Assembly: GCF_013409365.1 (NCBI RefSeq)
Contig: NZ_JACCBA010000001.1
Location: 1,364,001 to 1,428,000, forward strand
DNA: 64,000 nt
Reading direction: 5' to 3'
Origin: Actinomadura luteofluorescens
Lineage (GTDB): Bacteria; Actinomycetota; Actinomycetes; Streptosporangiales; Streptosporangiaceae
Part shown: positions 27,798 to 37,766 of the stretch, piece after piece
Numbering within the stretch: position 1 is the stretch's first letter
Layout of the letters: each line of letters begins with the position of its first letter
Position numbers and translations under genes: made by a program
The notes under the pieces: generated by a model
Told to the model about the DNA's origin: nothing
Databases searched by the model: none
What the model saw: the letters and a program-made list of their open reading frames with translations, nothing else

Positions 27798-28631
27798 CTA
27801 CTTCGCGGTCTCCTCGCCGGACCCGTCCGCCGAGCCCTCGTCCGCCGGAGCGCCGTCCTCCGCCGCCGGAGCGGCATCCCGGGCCGCCGGAGCGGCGTTC
27901 CCGGCCGCGGGAGCGGCCGCATCGCCCATCTCACCGCCCAGGTAGGCGGCCCGGACCTCCGGATCGTCCAGCAGCTCCGCCGCCGGGGCCGACTTGACCA
28001 CCCGGCCGGTCTCCAGCACGTACGCCCGGTGCGCGATCTGCAGCGCCTGCTGCGCGTTCTGCTCCACCAGCAGCACCGTCGTGCCGCGCCGGTTGATCTC
28101 CTGGATGATCGAGAAGATCTGCTGGACGAGCATGGGCGCCAGGCCCATCGACGGCTCGTCCAGCAGCAGCACCTTCGGCTTGGCCATCAGCGCCCGCCCG
28201 ATCGCGAGCATCTGCTGCTCGCCGCCGGACATCGTGCCGCCCATCTGCTTGCGGCGCTCGGCCAGCCGCGGGAACAGCTCGTACGCCTCGGCCAGCTCCT
28301 TGGCGGGGTCGTCCTTGCGGGCGTAGGCGCCCATCAGCAGGTTCTCCTCCACCGTCATGCCGGGGAAGATCCCCCGGCCCTCCGGCGCCTGCCCGATCCC
28401 CACCAGCACCCGCTTGTGCCCGGGCATCTTGCTGATGTCCCGGCCGTCGAACCGGATCGCGCCCGACGACAGCCCGCGCAGCCCCGAGACGGTCTTCAGG
28501 GTCGTCGTCTTCCCGGCGCCGTTCGCGCCGATCAGCGTGACGATCTCCCCCTGGCCGACCTCCGCGGTGATGCCCTTCAGCGCGGCGATCTTCCCGTAGT
28601 GGACGTGGATGTCACTGATCTCAAGAAGCAT
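27798..28631 (-). CDS. livF: Branched-chain amino acid ABC ATPase LivF, with Ala/Pro/Glu tail
   Basis: A 277-residue ATPase of the HAAT (Liv) uptake system. Walker A GANGAGKTT, signature TMSGGEQQMLAIGRAL, Walker B VLLLDEPSMGLAP and the His of LLVEQNAQ (the LivF variant, Gln in place of His) identify it. The family is usually about 235 residues. The extra 40 at the C-terminus are a low-complexity tail of Ala, Pro, Glu and Asp, probably disordered. ATG at 28631 overlaps the end of livG by eleven bases. It is the last gene of livK-H-M-G-F and ends at a bidirectional hairpin. Confidence 0.93.
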   Translation of the reverse strand: MLLEISDIHVHYGKIAALKGITAEVGQGEIVTLIGANGAGKTTTLKTVSGLRGLSSGAIRFDGRDISKMPGHKRVLVGIGQAPEGRGIFPGMTVEENLLMGAYARKDDPAKELAEAYELFPRLAERRKQMGGTMSGGEQQMLAIGRALMAKPKVLLLDEPSMGLAPMLVQQIFSIIQEINRRGTTVLLVEQNAQQALQIAHRAYVLETGRVVKSAPAAELLDDPEVRAAYLGGEMGDAAAPAAGNAAPAARDAAPAAEDGAPADEGSADGSGEETAK

Positions 28632-29408
28632 CGGCCGGAGCCCCCAGATACGCCTCGATGACCCGCGGGTCGTTCTGCACCTCGGCCGGCAGGCCGTCCG
28701 CGATCTTCTGACCGAAGTCCAGCACCGCGACCCGGTCGCTGATGCCCATGACCAGGCTCATGTCGTGCTCGATCAGCAGCACCGTCACCCCGGTGTCCCG
28801 GATGTCGCGGATCAGCTGCTGAAGCGCCACCTTCTCGGCCGGGTTCATGCCCGCCGCGGGCTCGTCCAGCAGCAGCAGCTTCGGCTCGGTGGCCAGCGCC
28901 CGCGCGATCTCCAACCGCCGCTGGTCGCCGTACGGCAGGTTCTTCGCCGCCTCCTCGCCGCGGTGCGGGATCCCCACCAGCTCCAGCAGCTCCCGCGCAC
29001 GCTCGCGCCCGCGGCGCTCCTCGCGGTGATGCCACGGCAGCCCGAGCGCCGCCCCGACGAAACCCGTCCGGTGGTGCGCGTCCGCGCCCACCATGACGTT
29101 CTCCATCGCCGTCATGTTGTGGAACAGCCGCACGTTCTGGAACGTGCGCGCCACACCCAGCTTCGTCACGGCGTAACGCTTCTTGCCGTCGATGCGCTTG
29201 CCGCGGAACACCACCTCGCCCTCGGTCGGCCGGTAGACGCCGGTGGTCACGTTGAACACCGTCGTCTTCCCCGCCCCGTTCGGGCCGATCAGCGCGAAGA
29301 TCTCGCCCTCGCGGATCGTGATGTCCACCTTGTTGAGCGCGACCACGCCGCCGAACCGCATGACGACGTCCCGCAGCTCCAGGACGGGCGACGCGCCCTT
29401 CGCCTCGC

Positions 29409-29412
<4 letters not shown>
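28621..29412 (-). CDS. livG: Branched-chain amino acid ABC ATPase LivG
   Basis: A 263-residue ATPase that partners LivF at the LivHM channel. Walker A GPNGAGKTT, a LivG-type signature LPYGDQRRLEIARAL, Walker B LLLLDEPAAGMNP and the switch His in LLIEHDMSL are all present. The insertion ARTFQNVRLFHNMT after Walker A is typical of LivG. GTG at 29412 is the start; the bases GTGA also form the end of livM. A longer frame to 29625 lies inside livM and is a shadow. Confidence 0.93.
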
Positions 29413-30580
<1,168 letters not shown>

Positions 30581-30584
<4 letters not shown>

Positions 30585-31546
30585 GCGCGCGCCTTCTGGA
30601 GCGACTCACCGAGGATGCCGGTGGGACGGAACATCAGGACCAAGATCAGCACGGAGAACGCGACCACGTCGCGCCACTGGGAACCGAAGAAGCTCGAACC
30701 GTACATCTCCAGCAACCCGAGGGTGAAGCCGCCGACCAGGGCGCCCCGGATGTTGCCGATGCCGCCGAGCACCGCCGCCGTGAACGCCTTGATCCCGAGC
30801 AGGAAGCCGACGAAGTAGTTCGTGCTCTCGAAGCGCAGGAAGTACAGCGCGGCGGCCACGCCGGCCATCACCCCGCCGACCAGGAACGTCACCTGCACGA
30901 CCCGGTCGATGTTCACGCCCATCAGCACGGCCGTCTCCGGGTCCTGCGCCGTCGAGCGGATACCGCGGCCGAGCTTCGTGCGGTTCACGAACTGGTCCAG
31001 CGCGACCATCATGAGCACCGCGCCCAGGAAGACGATCAGCTGGTCGTTGCGGATGAGGATCGGCCCGACGTCCACGACGTCCGACAGCTTCTTGAAGTGC
31101 TCGTTGACGTCGAGCTTGCCGCCCTCCTTGGACGTCCCGAACACCCGGTGGATGAGCACCGTGCCCATCAGCTGCTGGATGAAGATCGACGCGCCGATCG
31201 CCGAGATCAGCGCCGCGAGTCTCGACGCCCCCCGTTTGCGCAGCGGCCGGTAGGCGGCCACTTCCAGCAGCATCGCGCCGCCGCCCGCGACCGCGCCGCC
31301 GACGACGGCCATGAGCGCCACCACGCCGATCAGCGCGACGCCGCCCACCGCGGACACGTCCAGGGTCCGCACCGTCCACAGCGCCGCGAACGTGCCGACC
31401 ATGAAGATGTCGGCATGCGCGAAGTTGATCAGCCGGAGCACGCCGTAGACCATCGTGTAGCCCAGCGCCAGCAGCGCGTAGATCGCGCCCAGCGCCAGGC
31501 CGTCGACGGTCGACGGCCAGAATTGATTGATGAAGTCGTCGAGCAC
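30581..31546 (-). CDS. livH: Branched-chain amino acid ABC permease LivH
   Basis: A 321-residue membrane permease. The N-terminal LALGAIYALLALGYTMVYG and NFAHADIFMVG are hallmarks of LivH. The loop RTKLGRGIRSTAQDPETA is the ATPase-contacting EAA-like segment. GTG at 31546 is the start. It is separated from livK by a strong hairpin, and its end overlaps livM. It acts with LivM, LivG and LivF to bring in leucine, isoleucine, valine or related amino acids or amides. Confidence 0.93.
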
Positions 31547-31568
31547 CTTCGGTCGCCTTCGTCAAAAG

Positions 31569-31596
31569 GAGCGGGAGCGCTGTAGCGCTCCCGCTC
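31569..31596 (-). terminator. Hairpin between livK and livH (partial terminator)
   Basis: A perfect 12-bp stem (31569-31580 and 31585-31596, GAGCGGGAGCGC and complement) around a four-base loop, followed on the bottom strand by TTTT. It stands 55 bases past the livK stop and just ahead of livH. Such hairpins often let most transcripts stop after the binding-protein gene or protect its 3' end, so that the receptor is made in excess. Confidence 0.75.
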
Positions 31597-31651
31597 CCGC
31601 GCCATCAGGGGCCCCCGGGGCCGGGGGCGGTCGGTCCGGGCGTGGTGACGC

Positions 31652-32842
31652 CTACGAGACCTTCGCTTCGTTGCTGTTGCCGAGCAGCGGCAGCTTGTTG
31701 TCCTTCACCTCGTAGATGAAGATGTCCTTGGCCGCCAGCTCGCCGTTCTCGGCGAACTTGATCTGCTTTCCGACGCCCTGGATGTCCTCGGTCTTGAGGA
31801 AGCTGTTGATGTCCTCCGGCTCGGTCTTGCCGGCCTTGACCGCCTCGATGAACGCCGTCGCGGCGTCGAAGCCCTCGGTCGAGTAGATGGCGACCTCGGA
31901 GTTGAACTTCGCCTTGTAGTCGTCGGCGAACTTCTTGGCCTTCGGGTTCGTCTTGCCCTCGGCGTCGATCAGGCAGCCGCAGCTCAGCAGCGCGCCCTGC
32001 GCGTTCTCCTGGCCGGCGCCCTCGATCAGGCCGGTCGCCAGCGAGCCGTCGCCGGACATCATCTTGCCCTTGTAGCCGGCCTCGCGCAGCTGCTTGAACA
32101 GCCGGCCCGCCACCGCGTAGTAGCCACCGAAGTAGACCGCGTCCGGCTTGAACTGGTTGATCTTGTTGACGGTCGAGGAGTAGTCCGTCGCCTTGTCGTC
32201 GACCGCGTCGGTCTGGGTCTGCACGCCCTTGGCGCCGGCGGCCTTGCCGATGGCGTCGGCGAGGCCCTTGCCGTAGTCCTGGTTGTCCGACACCGTGAAG
32301 ATCTTCTTCGCCTTCACCGAGTTCACCAGGAAGTTCGCGGCGCCGTCGCTCTGCACGGCGTCGTCGGCCACGACCCGGTGCCAGAACTTCCAGCCCTTCT
32401 CGCCGAGCGTGATGTTGGTCGCCGACGGCGACACGCTCGGGACCTTGGCCTCTTCGAGGATCGGGGCGACGCTCTGCGACTCACCGGAGAACGCCGGGCC
32501 GATCAGACCGGCGATCTTGTCGTTCTTGATCGCACCCTGCGCCAGCGTCGTCGCCTGCTCCGGCTTGCCCTGGCTGTCGTAGGTCTTGAACTTGATCTTG
32601 ACCTTGGGGTTCGTGGCGTTGTACTGCTCGATGGCCAGCTGCGCGCCCTGCTTGGGCGGGATCACCAGGCCCGAGTTCTCACCGGTCAGGTCACCCATGA
32701 ACCCGATCGTGACCTCGTTGCCGCCGCCGGAACCGCTATCGCCGTCACCGCACGCCACGGCGCTGAGCGCGAGCGCCGCGCCCACCGCAACCGCGCCGGT
32801 GATCCTCATCTTGTTGCGCCGCAAGGTGCCCAACCTTTCCAT
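31652..32842 (-). CDS. livK: Branched-chain amino acid-binding lipoprotein LivK
   Basis: A 396-residue substrate-binding protein of the leucine/isoleucine/valine family (type I periplasmic-binding fold). The signal peptide ends in the lipobox AVAC, with Cys31 for lipid attachment. The mature domain opens with VTIGFMGDLTGENSGLV, and GLIGPAFSGESQSVAPI and KIFTVSDNQDYGKGLADAIG are standard family segments. ATG at 32842 is used; ATG at 32809 would give a shorter signal peptide and also work. First gene of the liv operon. The upstream 270 bases to pdtaR must hold its promoter, but no hexamers stand out. Confidence 0.92.
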   Translation of the reverse strand: MERLGTLRRNKMRITGAVAVGAALALSAVACGDGDSGSGGGNEVTIGFMGDLTGENSGLVIPPKQGAQLAIEQYNATNPKVKIKFKTYDSQGKPEQATTLAQGAIKNDKIAGLIGPAFSGESQSVAPILEEAKVPSVSPSATNITLGEKGWKFWHRVVADDAVQSDGAANFLVNSVKAKKIFTVSDNQDYGKGLADAIGKAAGAKGVQTQTDAVDDKATDYSSTVNKINQFKPDAVYFGGYYAVAGRLFKQLREAGYKGKMMSGDGSLATGLIEGAGQENAQGALLSCGCLIDAEGKTNPKAKKFADDYKAKFNSEVAIYSTEGFDAATAFIEAVKAGKTEPEDINSFLKTEDIQGVGKQIKFAENGELAAKDIFIYEVKDNKLPLLGNSNEAKVS

Positions 32843-33111
32843 CCGGATCCGGGAGGGGATCGGGTACGAGTGAAGCCCCGACGCCGACGCCTCACAGGAG
32901 GAAACCGGTCACTCGGGGACCAGGTATGTCGTACACCGTCGACCCACCCCAGAACAGGACCCCCGGATCGAAGGGTTACTCGTTCGTTACGCCCCTGTGC
33001 CCATCCGATACAGGGCATTGCCTGGGACGATTACGAAACGTGACGCCTGCGGCCCGGTCCGGGACCTGCGCTTTGGACCTTGACAACCAGGGGTTGGACC
33101 ACGCTGAGGAG

Positions 33112-33720
33112 TCAGCCCGCGGCGGACTCGTCCCGGCCTCCGGAGGCGCCGGCCACGACCGCCTCGGCGACGGCCCGCATCGTGAGCCGCCGGTCCATCG
33201 AGGTCTTCTGGATCCACCGGAACGCCTCGGGCTCGGACCAGCCGTGGGCCTGCTGGAGCAGCCCCTTGGCGCGGTCGACCACCTTGCGCGTCTCCAGCCG
33301 CTCCTGCAGCCCCGCGACCTCGGCCTCCAGCGCGCGCAGCTCGGTGTACCGGCTCACCGCCATCTCGATCGCCGGCGTGAGGTCGGTCTTGGAGAACGGC
33401 TTGACGAGGTAGGCCATCGCGCCCGCGTCCGTCGCCCGCTGGACGAGCTCGCGCTGGGAGAACGCGGTGAGGATCACCACCGGCGCGATCCGCTCCGCGG
33501 AGATCCGCTCGGCCGCCGAGATGCCGTCCAGCACCGGCATCTTCACGTCGAGGATCACGAGGTCGGGTCTCAGCTCCCCGGCCAGCCGGACGGCCGTCTC
33601 ACCGTCACCGGCCTCCCCGACCACCTCGTAGCCGTCCTCCTGAAGCATCTCCTTCAGGTCCAGCCGGATCAGGGCCTCGTCTTCCGCGATCACAACTCGC
33701 CGAGCGCTCTCCACGCCCAC
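33112..33720 (-). CDS. pdtaR: ANTAR response regulator PdtaR
   Basis: A 202-residue two-domain protein. The receiver domain has the acidic pair in VVIAEDEALIR, the phospho-acceptor Asp in VILDVKMPVLDG and the Lys in YLVKPFSK. The C-terminal ANTAR domain (VVDRAKGLLQQAHGWSEPEAFRWIQ) binds RNA and typically prevents terminator formation. It matches mycobacterial Rv1626 (PdtaR), which is activated by the cytosolic kinase PdtaS; no kinase gene is in this window. GTG at 33720 or GTG at 33714 may be the start. It sits between livK and the tRNA gene. Confidence 0.9.
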   Translation of the reverse strand: MGVESARRVVIAEDEALIRLDLKEMLQEDGYEVVGEAGDGETAVRLAGELRPDLVILDVKMPVLDGISAAERISAERIAPVVILTAFSQRELVQRATDAGAMAYLVKPFSKTDLTPAIEMAVSRYTELRALEAEVAGLQERLETRKVVDRAKGLLQQAHGWSEPEAFRWIQKTSMDRRLTMRAVAEAVVAGASGGRDESAAG

Positions 33721-33816
33721 GACCCTACCGAAACCCGCTACCCTGGTCCCCGTCAGGGCCGCCCGGAGAGCCCTGCTCTCACGGACAACCTAGATGTCCG
33801 AATTATCAGGACATTA

Positions 33817-33889
33817 GCCCCGATAGTCCAATGGCAGAGACAATGTGCTCAAACCACATCCAGTGTGGGTTCGAATCCCACTCGGGGCA
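33817..33889 (+). tRNA. Class I tRNA with CAA anticodon (nominally Leu)
   Basis: A full cloverleaf of 73 bases. Acceptor stem GCCCCGA/TCGGGGC with seven perfect pairs; D-arm GTCC/AGAC with GG in the loop; anticodon stem ATGTG/CACAT with loop CTCAAAC, putting anticodon CAA at 33850-33852; variable loop of only five bases (CCAGT); T-arm GTGGG/CCCAC with loop TTCGAAT; discriminator A. CCA is not encoded (CCT follows). CAA reads UUG, so the nominal identity is leucine. Bacterial tRNA-Leu has a long variable arm, which this one lacks, so its charging identity is open. Confidence 0.85.
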
Positions 33890-33989
33890 CCTCTCCACAA
33901 AGCTCCCCCAGTTCGCTTTTCATCCCCGGCCGTAGCCCCCTCCTCTACGTGGGCGCGGTTCTGTCATAGCCCACCGCGACACTGTGCGC

Positions 33990-34772
33990 ATGTATGACAT
34001 CACCGCGCGCCGCCACGCTCTCGCATTGCTGGAACAGGGCCTCACGATCAGCGACGTGAGCCGCCGGACCGGTATTTCGCGTGGCGCGCTCCGCGAATGG
34101 CTCCTGCGGACGGAGCAAGGACGCGAACTTTATGTGCACCCCCACCGAGTATGTCCACGGTGCACCGCATTACCGAGGTCGCCCGAACCGGAGGACTCCT
34201 ATGCCTACCTCCTCGGCCTTTACCTGGGCGACGGCTACATCAGTCCCGTGGGTGACCGCACAAAGATGATCTGGGCTCTCCGGATCGCCTGCGCCGACGC
34301 CTGGCCCGGACTGATCGAGGAGTGCGTGAAGGCCGTCAGGGCCATCCGGCCGGGGAACAAGGTGCGGACCGTCCAGCGTGTCGGCTGCGTCGAGGTCAAC
34401 AGCCACTCCAGGCACTGGCCCTGCTTCTTCCCCCAGCACGGACCGGGCAAGAAGCACGAGAGGAAGATCGAGTTACTTCCCTGGCAGAAGAAGATCGTGG
34501 ACGAGTTCGCCGAGGAGTTCGTCCGCGGACTGCTCCACTCCGACGGGTGCCGATTCGTCAACCGCGTACGGCGCCCTCTCAAGGACGGGGACCGCTGGTA
34601 CGAGTACCCGCGCTACAACTTCACGAACGTCTCGCTGGACATCCAGGGGATGTTCACCGGTGCGCTGGATCGGCTCGGGGTGGCGTGGACGCAGATGAAC
34701 ACGACGAACATCTCGGTCGCCAAGAGGGAGGCGGTGGCGCGGTTGGACGCGTTCGTCGGGCCGAAGTTCTGA
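33990..34772 (+). CDS. Helix-turn-helix protein with LAGLIDADG-like domain
   Basis: A 260-residue protein. Residues 5-42 form a helix-turn-helix of the resolvase/transposase sort (ALLEQGLTISDVSRRTGIS, then RGALREWLL). CPRC at 55-58 may be half of a zinc site. Two LAGLIDADG-like motifs follow: YLLGLYLGDGYIS (Asp81) and FVRGLLHSDGCRF (Asp185), each keeping the acidic residue used for cutting. This family is widespread in actinomycetes and I know no proven role. It might be a homing-type endonuclease or a WhiA-like DNA-binding protein. It follows the tRNA by 100 bases. ATG at 33990 is preferred over GTG at 33984; neither has a good ribosome site. Confidence 0.75.
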   Translation: MYDITARRHALALLEQGLTISDVSRRTGISRGALREWLLRTEQGRELYVHPHRVCPRCTALPRSPEPEDSYAYLLGLYLGDGYISPVGDRTKMIWALRIACADAWPGLIEECVKAVRAIRPGNKVRTVQRVGCVEVNSHSRHWPCFFPQHGPGKKHERKIELLPWQKKIVDEFAEEFVRGLLHSDGCRFVNRVRRPLKDGDRWYEYPRYNFTNVSLDIQGMFTGALDRLGVAWTQMNTTNISVAKREAVARLDAFVGPKF

Positions 34773-34850
34773 GGGCGCGGCGGGTTTCCGGAGCGTCGTG
34801 GAACTGAGACCGGGCGGTGATTGGCGCGCGGGTCCGCGGGGGTGGAGGAA

Positions 34851-34890
34851 GCCGGGCACCGCGCGGGGTGCGGGTCGCGCGGTGCCCGGC
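34851..34890 (-). terminator. Hairpin terminator after pyk
   Basis: A perfect 14-bp stem (34851-34864 and 34877-34890, GCCGGGCACCGCGC and its complement) with a 12-base loop, starting 12 bases past the pyk stop. It also lies 78 bases after the convergent LAGLIDADG gene and could serve both. Confidence 0.75.
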
Positions 34891-34902
34891 AGGGGTGGTT
34901 GG

Positions 34903-36333
34903 TCAGTGGGGAATGGCGATGGCCTCGCCGAGGCTGTGCACGCGGAGGGCGTTGGTCGAGCCGGCGGTGCCGGGGGGCGAGCCGGCGACGACGACGACCT
35001 TGTCGCCCTTCTGGCACCGGCCGAGTTCGAGGAGGGCCTGCTCGACCTGGCGGAACATGGCGTCGGTGTGGTCGACCTGGGGGACGATGAAGGTCTCGAC
35101 GCCCCAGACGTGGGCGAGCCTGCCGCGGACGGCGGGCACGGAGGTGAAGGCCAGGAGCGGGATCGGCGAGCGGTAGCGGGACAGGCGCCGGGCGGTCTCG
35201 CCGGACATGGTGAAGGCGGCGAGGGCCTCGGCGCCGACGATCGCGCCGACCTCGGCGGCGGCGCGGGCGATGGCGCCGCCGACGGTCTCGGGCATCCGCT
35301 CCAGGGTGTGGGTGGCCTGGAGGGCGGCCTGCTCGGCGGTCTGCACGATGCGGCTCATCGTGAGGACGGACTCGATGGGGTACTGGCCGACGCTGGTCTC
35401 GCCGGAGAGCATGACGGCGTCGGCGCCCTCGAAGACGGCGTTGGCGACGTCGGAGGTCTCGGCGCGGGTGGGGCGGGGCGCGGAGATCATGGATTCGAGC
35501 ATCTGGGTGGCGACGATGACCGGGCGGGCCTTCTCGCGGCACAGCTCGATGGCGCGCTTCTGGACGATCGGCACCTGCTCGAGGGGCAGTTCGACGCCGA
35601 GGTCGCCGCGGGCCACCATGATGCCGTCGAAGGCGGCGACGATCTCGGGGAGCCGCTCGACGGCCTGCGGCTTCTCGATCTTGCCGATGAGGGGGACGCG
35701 GACGCCCTCCTCCTCCATGATCTGGTAGCAGATGTCGGCGTCGGCGGGGGTGCGCACGAAGGACAGGGCGACGAGGTCGACGCCGAGGCGCAGGGCCCAG
35801 CGCAGGTCGCGCTCGTCCTTCTCGGTGAGGGCGGGCACGCTGACGGGGACGCCGGGCAGGTTGAGGCCCTTGTTGTCGGACACCATGCCGCCGACGGTGA
35901 CCGTGGTGTGAACGCGGGTGCCCTCGACGGAGGTGACCTTGAGGGCGACGCGGCCGTCGTCGATGAGGACGGTGTCACCGGGGCTGACGTCGCCCGGCAG
36001 CCCCTGGTAGGTGGTGGACACCTCGCGGCGGGTGCCGGGGACGTCGTCGGTGGTGATGGTGAACTCGTCGCCGAGGGTGAGCCGTACGGGGCCGTCGGGG
36101 AAGCGCCCGATGCGGATCTTGGGGCCCTGCAGGTCCGCGAGGATGCCGACGCCGCGCCCGGTGGCGTCGGCGGCGGCGCGGATCCGGTGGTAGACCTCCT
36201 CGTGGACGCCGTAGTCGCCGTGGCTCATGTTGAGGCGGGCGACGTCGATGCCGGCATCGACGAGGGCGTGGATCTGCTCGCTGCTGGAGCAGGCCGGACC
36301 GATGGTGCTGACGATCTTCGCTCGACGGGTCAC
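34903..36333 (-). CDS. pyk: Pyruvate kinase
   Basis: A 476-residue glycolytic enzyme converting phosphoenolpyruvate and ADP to pyruvate and ATP. KIVSTIGPACSS opens the barrel, and ILADLQGPKIRIG holds catalytic and K/Mg-binding residues. The catalytic Lys is in LIGKIEKPQAVE, and MVARGDLGVELP and ATQMLESMI are the classical signatures. The C-terminal third is the allosteric domain. GTG at 36333 gives the standard start TRRAKIVS; GTG at 36339 adds two residues. No strong ribosome site. Two overlapping dre-like operators lie 71-99 bases upstream, suggesting control by a DasR-type GntR regulator. Confidence 0.95.
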   Translation of the reverse strand: MTRRAKIVSTIGPACSSSEQIHALVDAGIDVARLNMSHGDYGVHEEVYHRIRAAADATGRGVGILADLQGPKIRIGRFPDGPVRLTLGDEFTITTDDVPGTRREVSTTYQGLPGDVSPGDTVLIDDGRVALKVTSVEGTRVHTTVTVGGMVSDNKGLNLPGVPVSVPALTEKDERDLRWALRLGVDLVALSFVRTPADADICYQIMEEEGVRVPLIGKIEKPQAVERLPEIVAAFDGIMVARGDLGVELPLEQVPIVQKRAIELCREKARPVIVATQMLESMISAPRPTRAETSDVANAVFEGADAVMLSGETSVGQYPIESVLTMSRIVQTAEQAALQATHTLERMPETVGGAIARAAAEVGAIVGAEALAAFTMSGETARRLSRYRSPIPLLAFTSVPAVRGRLAHVWGVETFIVPQVDHTDAMFRQVEQALLELGRCQKGDKVVVVAGSPPGTAGSTNALRVHSLGEAIAIPH

Positions 36334-36403
36334 GTGCACAACCGTACTTAGTTACCAGCCGGTACGGATATTCGTGCAGGATATGGTCGCCCGGGGTTCA
36401 CCG

Positions 36404-36432
36404 AGTGGTCTAGGTCAGAGGTCTAGACCACA
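36404..36432. promoter_or_regulatory. Two overlapping dre-like (DasR-type) operators upstream of pyk
   Basis: Two 16-mers, AGTGGTCTAGGTCAGA (36404-36419) and AGAGGTCTAGACCACA (36417-36432), match the DasR-responsive element ACTGGTCTAGACCACT at 11 and 13 positions by my count. They also form a 9-bp inverted repeat GTGGTCTAG/CTAGACCAC. They lie 71 bases or more ahead of pyk, past the end of the neighbouring DJ-1 gene. Confidence 0.6.
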
Positions 36433-36442
36433 TGTGGCCGCG

Positions 36443-37000
36443 TCACCGTTTGAACGCCTCCACGGCGGCCTGGCAGAACGCCTTGAGGTCGTCGGGCTTG
36501 CGGCTGCTGACCAGGACGTTGGGGCCGTCCTCGCAGATCTTGACCTCCTCGTCCACCCAGGTCGCCCCCGCGTTGCGCAGGTCCGTCCGGAGGCTCGGCC
36601 AGGACGTCATGGTCCGCCCCCGGACGACGTCGGCCTCGATCAGGGTCCACGGGCCGTGGCAGATGACGGCGACGGGCTTGCCCGCGTCGAAGAACGACCG
36701 GACGAACGCGACGGCGCCGGCATCGGTGCGCAGGAAGTCGGGGTTGGCGACGCCGCCGGGAAGGACGAGGCCGTCGAACTCACTGTGGTCGGTGGCGTCG
36801 ACGGTGATGTCGACGGGGAAGGTGTCGCCCTTGTCCAGGTGGTTGAACGCCTGGAGCCGGCCGGACTGTGTGGACACCAGGCGCGGGGTGGCGCCGGCCT
36901 GCTCCACGGCCCTCCACGGCTCGGTCAGCTCGACCTGCTCGGTGCCCTCGGGGGCGCACAGGAAGGCGACGGTCCCGCCCTGAAGATCGTTGTTCGGCAT
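36443..37000 (-). CDS. DJ-1/PfpI family protein
   Basis: A 185-residue protein of the class I glutamine amidotransferase-like superfamily, DJ-1/PfpI branch. The nucleophile-elbow Cys is in PVAVICHGPWTLIEADV, and DGLVLPGGVANPDFLR holds the usual conserved Glu/Asp neighbourhood of the fold. Members act as protease, glyoxalase III or stress-protective deglycase-like proteins; which applies here cannot be told. ATG at 37000 follows an excellent ribosome site GGAGGAG. It is divergent from a helix-turn-helix regulator with 66 bases between starts, so that regulator may control it. Confidence 0.88.
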   Translation of the reverse strand: MPNNDLQGGTVAFLCAPEGTEQVELTEPWRAVEQAGATPRLVSTQSGRLQAFNHLDKGDTFPVDITVDATDHSEFDGLVLPGGVANPDFLRTDAGAVAFVRSFFDAGKPVAVICHGPWTLIEADVVRGRTMTSWPSLRTDLRNAGATWVDEEVKICEDGPNVLVSSRKPDDLKAFCQAAVEAFKR

Positions 37001-37066
37001 GGTCTCCTCCGGTGGTCGGTGTGTACTGGGGCCCCTGCCCGTGAACGCGGGTGGTATGCAGGAAGG

Positions 37067-37750
37067 ATGAACCCCACGGGCTACCGCGAGTACCGGACGC
37101 CGGGGCTGGCCTGCTCGTGGACGGCGGCGCTGCCTCCGGACGCCGGGCCGTTCGTCCAGCGCGTGCTCCCGGACGGCTGCGTCGACCTCCTCTGGACGGC
37201 CGGCGGGATCGTGGTGGCGGGGCCGGACACGGGCCCGATGCCGGCGGTGATGCGGCCGGGCGAGGAGATCGCGGCGGTGCGGTTCGCGCCGGGGACGGCG
37301 CCGCCGGTGCTGGGCGTGCCGGCGGACGCTCTGCGGGACGGGCGGGTGCCGCTGCGGGAGCTGTGGGGCGGGGAGGCCGATCGGCTGGCGGCGGCCGTGG
37401 CGGCGGCGGGCGATCGCCGCGCGGCGCTGGTGGCGGCGGTGCGGGGGCGGATGGGCCCGGCTGATCCGCTCGTCGGCCCGGTGGTCGCGGGCCTGGCCGA
37501 GGGATCGGTCCGCGATGTGGCGGACGCGCTCGGGATCGGCGAGCGGCAGTTGCGGCGCCGGTCGCTGGCGGCGTTCGGTTACGGGCCGAAGACGCTGCAG
37601 CGGGTGCTGCGGTTCCAGCGGGCGCTGGGCCTGGCGCGGGCGGGCGGGCCGCTGGCGGAGGTCGCGTTCGCGGCGGGCTACGCCGACCAGGCCCATTTCG
37701 CGCACGAGGTGAGGGACCTGGCGGGCGAGCCCGTCCGGAACCTGCTGTGA
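37067..37750 (+). CDS. AraC-type transcriptional regulator
   Basis: A 227-residue regulator. The N-terminal half (DGCVDLLWTAGG, MRPGEEIAAVRFAPG) is like the DUF6597/ligand-sensing part found in many actinomycete AraC proteins. The C-terminal half carries two helix-turn-helix units: VRDVADALGIGERQLRRR and LAEVAFAAGYADQAHFAHEVRDLAG, the latter being the AraC signature. ATG at 37067 with AGGA upstream. It is divergent from the DJ-1 gene and most likely regulates that gene and itself. The effector is unknown. Confidence 0.85.
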   Translation: MNPTGYREYRTPGLACSWTAALPPDAGPFVQRVLPDGCVDLLWTAGGIVVAGPDTGPMPAVMRPGEEIAAVRFAPGTAPPVLGVPADALRDGRVPLRELWGGEADRLAAAVAAAGDRRAALVAAVRGRMGPADPLVGPVVAGLAEGSVRDVADALGIGERQLRRRSLAAFGYGPKTLQRVLRFQRALGLARAGGPLAEVAFAAGYADQAHFAHEVRDLAGEPVRNLL

Positions 37751-37766
37751 GCGCCTCCGGGCCCGC

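Noticed and set aside
33817..33889. Reading the tRNA as class II tRNA-Leu or on the opposite strand
   Set aside because: The bases between anticodon and T stems allow only a five-base variable loop, and only the top strand gives a consistent cloverleaf.
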